Source: JAENVT01 sp031412355
Lineage (GTDB): Bacteria > Actinomycetota > Acidimicrobiia > Acidimicrobiales > Ilumatobacteraceae
Length of the DNA stretch: 46,605 bases
NCBI GenBank assembly: GCA_031412355.1
Contig: JANOCR010000088.1
Span: forward strand, 1-46,605
Direction of reading: 5' to 3'
The notes beneath the pieces were generated by a model. The model was not told where the DNA came from. It saw only the letters and a program-made list of their open reading frames with translations, and did not search any database. A program made the translations under genes and the position numbers. Of this stretch, positions 42,524 through 46,605 are shown piece by piece (the stretch's first letter is position 1; each line of letters starts with the position of its first letter).

Positions 42524-43011
42524 GAGGGCCGCGTCCGATGTCGGCCGTGGGGGGCGAGCCGAGCCGCGGTGATCCCGGCGTAGGCCAGCAACACTCCGGC
42601 CGCGACACTGCCGAATCCGTAGAGCACTCCTGTGGCGACGTGATCATCCTTGATCAGCAGCGCAGTTTCGACGGCGAAAGTCGACATCGTGGTGTACGCA
42701 CCGAGGATGCCTGTGGCCAGGAAGGGCCGCACATACCGGGTCGGTGGGAACCGCTCGAGCAGCACGACGAGCAGGAAGCCGAGCAGGAAGCTGCCCGACA
42801 GGTTCGTCCAGAACGTCGCCCACGGAAATTGCCCCGGCTTGACCGGCATGGACTCGGAGATCTTGAAGCGAGCGGCCGCACCGAGCATCCCGCCGGCCGC
42901 GATGACTGCCAGCACGTCGGGCCGGGAGCGGTCTCCCCGCCGGCGGGAGTCCAGGTCAGGGTCGATGGGGATCACGAAGTCGTCGTACCAGATTCGGCGC
43001 TGAGACTCCAA
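42520..43011 (-). CDS. crcB: fluoride exporter CrcB/FluC, long subunit
   Basis: A 163-residue CrcB with GGMLGAAARFKI, TNLSGSFLLGFLLVV and GAYTTMSTFAVET. The hydrophilic N-terminus (about 35 residues) is longer than in the partner. I chose TTG 43011 because GGAAGGGG stands 7 bp upstream; GTG 42975 is an alternative giving 151 residues. The upstream frame runs into the divergent helicase gene and is not used. It is first of the crcB pair, with only 31 bp to the helicase start; I see no fluoride riboswitch fold there. Confidence 0.88.
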   Translation of the reverse strand: MESQRRIWYDDFVIPIDPDLDSRRRGDRSRPDVLAVIAAGGMLGAAARFKISESMPVKPGQFPWATFWTNLSGSFLLGFLLVVLLERFPPTRYVRPFLATGILGAYTTMSTFAVETALLIKDDHVATGVLYGFGSVAAGVLLAYAGITAARLAPHGRHRTRPS

Positions 43012-43042
43012 TGCGACACCCCTTCCGTAGGATTGGCTCACC

Positions 43043-45328
43043 ATGACTCCGCCGAACGAGCTCGCCACGACGCAGCGCGCCGCGCTCGATCTCGACTCGC
43101 TCAATCCCGACCAGCTCGATGCTGTCGTGCATCGAGGAGGGCCGTTGTTGGTCGTGGCCGGCGCAGGCTCCGGCAAGACCCGGGTGCTCACCCATCGCAT
43201 TGCCCATCTCATCGACGAGGGCATGCCGCCATCGGCGATCCTGGCGATCACCTTCACCAACAAGGCCGCCGAAGAGATGCGCCACCGTGTGGCCCACCTG
43301 GTCGGGCCGGTCACCAGGGCGATGTGGGTGTGCACGTTTCACGCCGCGTGCGTTCGAATTCTGCGTGCCCACGGCGATCGTCTCGGCTACCCGCGCACCT
43401 TCAGCATCTACGACCAGGCCGATGCGCAGCGCCTGGCCGGTTACGTCGTCCGCGATCTCAACCTCGATGCCAAGCGGTTTCCTCCAAGGGCTGCTCATGG
43501 CCAGATCAGCCTGTGGAAGAACGAATTGGTCACGCCGCAGCAAGCGGTCGAACGGGCGGCCAACATCTTCGAGCGCAAACACGCCGACATCTACACCGAT
43601 TACCAGGCCCGCTTGCTGAAGGCCGGCGCGATGGACTTCGACGATCTTCTGATGAAAACGGTCGAGCTGTTCGACTCCCACCCCGACGTGCTGGCCCACT
43701 ATCAGCAGCGTTTCCAGCATGTGCTGATCGACGAGTACCAAGACACCAACATGGCGCAGAACGAGATCGCCTTGGCGCTTGCGGCCGAGCACGAACAGAT
43801 CACCATCGTCGGCGACCACGACCAGAGTGTGTACCGCTTTCGGGGTGCAGACCTGCGCAACATCTCACAGTTCGAAGAGGCGTTCGACAACGTCACCACC
43901 ATCGTGCTCGATCAGAACTATCGCAGCACGCAGGCCATCCTCGACGCTGCCAACGCGGTCATCACCAACAACCCCGACCGCAAGGACAAGCAACTCTGGA
44001 GCGAATTGGGTACGGGCGAGCGGATCACCCGATACCACGCAGAAGACGAAGGCGATGAGGCCACCTGGGTGGCTCGCACCATGCAGACATTGCAGAGCGA
44101 CGCCACGTTCATGTGGAAGGAGATGGCCACCTTCTACCGCACCAATGCGCAGAGCCGTGTCGTCGAAGAAGCGCTCATGCGTTTCGGCATCCCCTACAAG
44201 GTGGTCGGGGGCACGCGTTTCTACGACCGGCGCGAGATCAAAGACGCGATGGCATACCTGCGCGCTGTCGCCAATCCTGCCGACGAGGTCAGCGTCAAAC
44301 GCGTGCTGGGCGTGCCCAAGCGCGGTGTGGGCGAATCCAGCGTCGCCAAACTCGATGCCCTCGCGGCCAGCACCGGCACGACGTTCGTCGACGCGATGCG
44401 TCATGCCAGCGAGGCCGGCCTCAGTGGGTCGGCTGCACGCGGTGTCGAATCCTTCGTGCGGCTGCTCGACGATCTCGCGCTGCTCGTCGACGGCGGGCCC
44501 GGCGATCTGTTGCAGGCAGCATTGACCGACAGTGGCTACCTCGCCGAGCTCGAGGCGGAGGGCTCGGTCGAATCGGCCGGTCGCATCGAGAACCTCGGCG
44601 AACTCGTCGGTTCTGCCCGCGAGTTCACACGGCTCGACGAGTTCCTCGAGCAGGTCGCGCTCGTGGCCGACACCGACGACCTCGACGACGACAACCGTGT
44701 GGTGCTCATGACATTGCACTCTGCCAAGGGCCTCGAGTTTCCCGCCGTGTTCCTGATCGGCATGGAAGAAGGCGTGTTCCCTCACAGCAGGGCGCTGACC
44801 GAGCCGGTCGAGCTCGAAGAAGAACGACGCCTCGCTTATGTCGGCATCACCCGAGCCCAGCAGCGGCTGTTCCTGGCGCATGCGTGGAGCCGGCAGTTGT
44901 TCGGCAGCACCAACTACAACCCGCCGTCGCGGTTCATCGACGAGATCCCGGCCGAACTGATCGACCAGATCGGCGCCGTCAGTGGTCGCACGACATATGG
45001 TCGACAGAGCTACCGGGCACGCGACGAATGGTCGAACCCGCCGCCGTATCGCCGCGTCGACCGCGACGACGGCGGCGAGGCCGATCGACATCGTGATCGA
45101 GTCGTCGAGGCCGCGCTTGCCGCAGGTAGGCGGCCGGTGCAACCGTCACCGTCGAACGCTCAGCTGATCGGGCTGCGGCTAGGCGACGATGTCGAGCATC
45201 CCGCGTTCGGCGAGGGTGTAATCATCGACATCCGCGGTCAAGACGACAAGGCCGAAGCCACGATCCGCTTCCGCGAGGCTGGTACCAAACATCTGTCGCT
45301 GGCATGGGCACCGCTGAAGAAGCTGTGA
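43043..45328 (+). CDS. pcrA: UvrD/PcrA-type ATP-dependent 3'-5' DNA helicase
   Basis: A 761-residue SF1 helicase for repair and replication restart. Walker A is GAGSGKTR (K45), motif Ia ITFTNKAAEEMRHRV, motif II VLIDEYQDTN, motif III VGDHDQSVYRFRGAD, IV QNYRSTQAIL, V LMTLHSAKGLEFPAVFLIG, and VI YVGITRAQQRLFL. The C-terminal GDDVEHPAFGEGVIIDI to AWAPLKKL is the Tudor-like domain found in PcrA and mycobacterial UvrD1. The stop overlaps the next gene by 4 bp. Confidence 0.95.
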   Translation: MTPPNELATTQRAALDLDSLNPDQLDAVVHRGGPLLVVAGAGSGKTRVLTHRIAHLIDEGMPPSAILAITFTNKAAEEMRHRVAHLVGPVTRAMWVCTFHAACVRILRAHGDRLGYPRTFSIYDQADAQRLAGYVVRDLNLDAKRFPPRAAHGQISLWKNELVTPQQAVERAANIFERKHADIYTDYQARLLKAGAMDFDDLLMKTVELFDSHPDVLAHYQQRFQHVLIDEYQDTNMAQNEIALALAAEHEQITIVGDHDQSVYRFRGADLRNISQFEEAFDNVTTIVLDQNYRSTQAILDAANAVITNNPDRKDKQLWSELGTGERITRYHAEDEGDEATWVARTMQTLQSDATFMWKEMATFYRTNAQSRVVEEALMRFGIPYKVVGGTRFYDRREIKDAMAYLRAVANPADEVSVKRVLGVPKRGVGESSVAKLDALAASTGTTFVDAMRHASEAGLSGSAARGVESFVRLLDDLALLVDGGPGDLLQAALTDSGYLAELEAEGSVESAGRIENLGELVGSAREFTRLDEFLEQVALVADTDDLDDDNRVVLMTLHSAKGLEFPAVFLIGMEEGVFPHSRALTEPVELEEERRLAYVGITRAQQRLFLAHAWSRQLFGSTNYNPPSRFIDEIPAELIDQIGAVSGRTTYGRQSYRARDEWSNPPPYRRVDRDDGGEADRHRDRVVEAALAAGRRPVQPSPSNAQLIGLRLGDDVEHPAFGEGVIIDIRGQDDKAEATIRFREAGTKHLSLAWAPLKKL

Positions 45329-45792
45329 CGAAGACCATGCTTATCCATCACAGTGCCGAGACGCTGCAAAAACGACAGGTCCTCACGCGTCTGTGGGTAG
45401 TCGCCGTGATCGTCTGGTCGGTGCTGCGCACCATCATCATCTGGGTAGCGCTCGGCAGCTACGGGTTCAATCCCTGGATCTACCTGTCCATCGATCTGGT
45501 CTGCGCCACGATCGACGCCTTCACCACGCCGCGGATGGTGCTGTACTTCATCGACAGCCGCTACAAGTTGGCGGTCAAATGGTTCGTCGTGTCACTGGTT
45601 GCCTTCATCATCCCCGACATCTACATCTTCGTCGGCACGCGTTCGCTGCCGGGCACCGTGATCCTGGTGCTCTGCTCGGTGATCTTCGCGATGATCGCCC
45701 TCGCGTCCATCAGCATCTTTCGCAAGGTCCGCAGAGGTCGCGTCGAACTGGCCCTTGCCGGAGCCGTTGCCGCTACACCCGGTCATGGTTGA
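45325..45792 (+). CDS. small polytopic membrane protein
   Basis: A 155-residue protein with about four hydrophobic segments (LWVVAVIVWSVLRTIIIWVA; WFVVSLVAFIIPDIYIFVG; VILVLCSVIFAMIALASIS) and a basic cytosolic end (FRKVRRGRVE). I do not recognise a family. GTG 45325 gives the 4-bp GTGA overlap with pcrA; ATG 45304 would put the start deeper in pcrA. The coupling to a helicase gene is probably only transcriptional. Confidence 0.72.
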   Translation: MTKTMLIHHSAETLQKRQVLTRLWVVAVIVWSVLRTIIIWVALGSYGFNPWIYLSIDLVCATIDAFTTPRMVLYFIDSRYKLAVKWFVVSLVAFIIPDIYIFVGTRSLPGTVILVLCSVIFAMIALASISIFRKVRRGRVELALAGAVAATPGHG

Positions 45793-45801
45793 ATTGATGT
45801 C

Positions 45802-46233
45802 ATGAAAGCAGCGATCCTCGTCGAGAGCCTGACCGGCAACACCTGGAAGGCGGGGGAGATGATCGCCGGCCATCTTCAGCAGGCCGGTTGGGGCATCACC
45901 GCCGTGTCACGAGTCCGCCAGCCCGATTACGCAGCGTTGCAAGCGGCTGACATGGTTCTGGTCGGCACATGGATTCACGGCCTGTTCGTCGTCGGCCAGA
46001 CACCGTGGGCACTCGGCTCGTTGGCCAAGCTGCCGGTGATGAAGGGCAAAAAAGCTGCGGCCTTCTGCACCTATGCGCTCAATCCCGGTACGTCGTTGCA
46101 CAAGATGACCAACGTGCTCGATTCCTTGGGTGCCGAGGTGCTCGGAGGGCTGGCCCTGCATCGCGCCAAGCTGCCGCAGCACACCGAGGAATTCGCGGCC
46201 CGCCTCGTCGAGCGGGCCAGCGAACTGGTCTGA
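45802..46233 (+). CDS. flavodoxin-like protein
   Basis: A 143-residue flavodoxin-fold protein. The FMN phosphate loop is near the N-terminus (VESLTGNTWKAGEMIA), followed by the acidic-poor core ADMVLVGTWIHGLFVVGQTP and the AAFCTYALNPGTSLHKM strand. It probably binds FMN and moves electrons, but could be an inactive flavodoxin relative. It starts 9 bp after the membrane protein gene, and a long palindrome follows it. Confidence 0.75.
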   Translation: MKAAILVESLTGNTWKAGEMIAGHLQQAGWGITAVSRVRQPDYAALQAADMVLVGTWIHGLFVVGQTPWALGSLAKLPVMKGKKAAAFCTYALNPGTSLHKMTNVLDSLGAEVLGGLALHRAKLPQHTEEFAARLVERASELV

Positions 46234-46262
46234 ACCTCCGTCAGGATTCGTTCGGCTATTAC

Positions 46263-46311
46263 CTCCGTGTCAGCTCCTTGAACGACTGTCGTTGCATGAG
46301 CTGACGCGGAG
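46263..46311. terminator. long palindrome between convergent genes, probable bidirectional terminator
   Basis: Arms CTCCGTGTCAGCTC (46263-46276) and GAGCTGACGCGGAG (46298-46311) pair at 13 of 14 positions. The 21-base interior contains a second palindrome, AACGACTGTCGTT. It lies between the flavodoxin stop (46233, +) and the hypothetical gene stop (46367, -), so a two-way terminator is the simplest reading. Confidence 0.6.
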
Positions 46312-46366
46312 CGTTGGACGAACCGAGTCGGCGGTGAAATGGCGCCGATTTGAGGCAGGTGCCGGC

Positions 46367-46605
46367 TCAGTCGGGGATCAGGTCGAGGGTCAGGATTCCG
46401 TCGGCGCTGACTACCGGCACGACTCCTACGGGCGGCAACGCCAGCCCGTCGACCGCGATCGTGCGGCCGTCGCAATCGGTGAACCGGTCGGTGCGTTGAA
46501 CCTGGGCGACCTTGCACGAGATCGGTCGATCGGCGGGGTGGCCGAGATAGATGCGCCAGCCCTCCATCGGGTTGTCGCCGGCGTGGTCGAGCACGATCGA
46601 CTTGT
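46367..46605 (-). CDS. hypothetical protein (partial, C-terminal part)
   Basis: The frame is open from the right edge of the window to a stop at 46367, giving about 79 residues. An internal GTG at 46594 exists, but the frame continues upstream without a stop, so the start is probably outside. Visible sequence includes SCKVAQVQRTDRFTDCDGRT and VVPVVSADGILTLDLIP; a single CxxC-less Cys pair is present. The pattern vaguely resembles the end of Rieske-type proteins, but the Cys-x-His ligands are not seen. Function not assigned. Confidence 0.5.
   Translation of the reverse strand, partial: KSIVLDHAGDNPMEGWRIYLGHPADRPISCKVAQVQRTDRFTDCDGRTIAVDGLALPPVGVVPVVSADGILTLDLIPD

Noticed and set aside
42960..43042. 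Fluoride riboswitch before the crcB pair
   Set aside because: I found no pseudoknot-like pattern, and the space to the helicase start is too short.

Overview
The window is GC-rich, densely packed chromosomal DNA from an actinobacterium, most likely of the Acidimicrobiia/Ilumatobacter type; the taxon is inferred. The signs are a mycothione reductase, two mycofactocin-pathway genes (mftE, mftF) with a mycofactocin-type OYE/FadH reductase, an MprAB-like two-component pair, a Tudor-tailed PcrA helicase, and many GTG or TTG starts with 1-13 bp gene overlaps. I recognise no rRNA, tRNA, CRISPR, transposase or phage gene.

Layout. 1-1.5 kb: a partial Cys-rich protein and a GBBH-like dioxygenase (-). 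1.55-5.9 kb: mycothione reductase, a secreted Thr/Asp-rich protein, and a response regulator with its histidine kinase (+). 5.9-9.3 kb: the ruins of a CUT2 sugar-uptake locus. A LacI repressor and two ABC ATPases are broken, while a PfkB sugar kinase and a P-loop kinase are intact; binding protein and permease are missing. 9.3-10.2 kb: YihY membrane protein. 10.2-17 kb: a whole branched-chain-amino-acid-type transporter squeezed into three genes: fused permeases (LivH-LivM), a 970-residue MFS-LivF-LivG fusion, and a membrane-anchored binding protein. 17-19.6 kb (-): ECF sigma factor, membrane anti-sigma-like partner, an Asp-tailed exported protein and ung. 19.7-22.6 kb (+): 2-oxoglutarate oxygenase, ROK kinase, zinc metallopeptidase. 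22.5-24.6 kb (-): DUF1624/DUF418 membrane protein and an alanine-racemase-like enzyme. 24.7-25.2 kb (+): DUF4395 protein.

25.2-27.8 kb (-): a TetR regulator, mftE and mftF, divergent from an EmrB/QacA exporter (27.9-29.5 kb), with a perfect 19-bp palindrome between them. 29.5-37.9 kb: nine genes on the minus strand with almost no gaps. In transcription order they are OYE/FadH reductase, purE, purK, dedA, a DUF3291-GNAT fusion, and a FixB-FixC-FixX-FixA electron-transfer module. This run plus mftEF suggests a redox metabolism tied to mycofactocin, but mftABCD lie outside the window. 38-46.6 kb: an orphan DNA methyltransferase, a cyclopropane-fatty-acid synthase, DUF445, a crcB pair (fluoride export), a PcrA-type helicase, a small membrane protein, a flavodoxin-like protein and a partial hypothetical gene.

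The best candidates for something undescribed are the MFS-ABC-ABC fusion transporter and the OYE-pur-Fix gene run. The decayed sugar locus and the paired hairpin repeats are the most interesting non-coding or degenerate structures.
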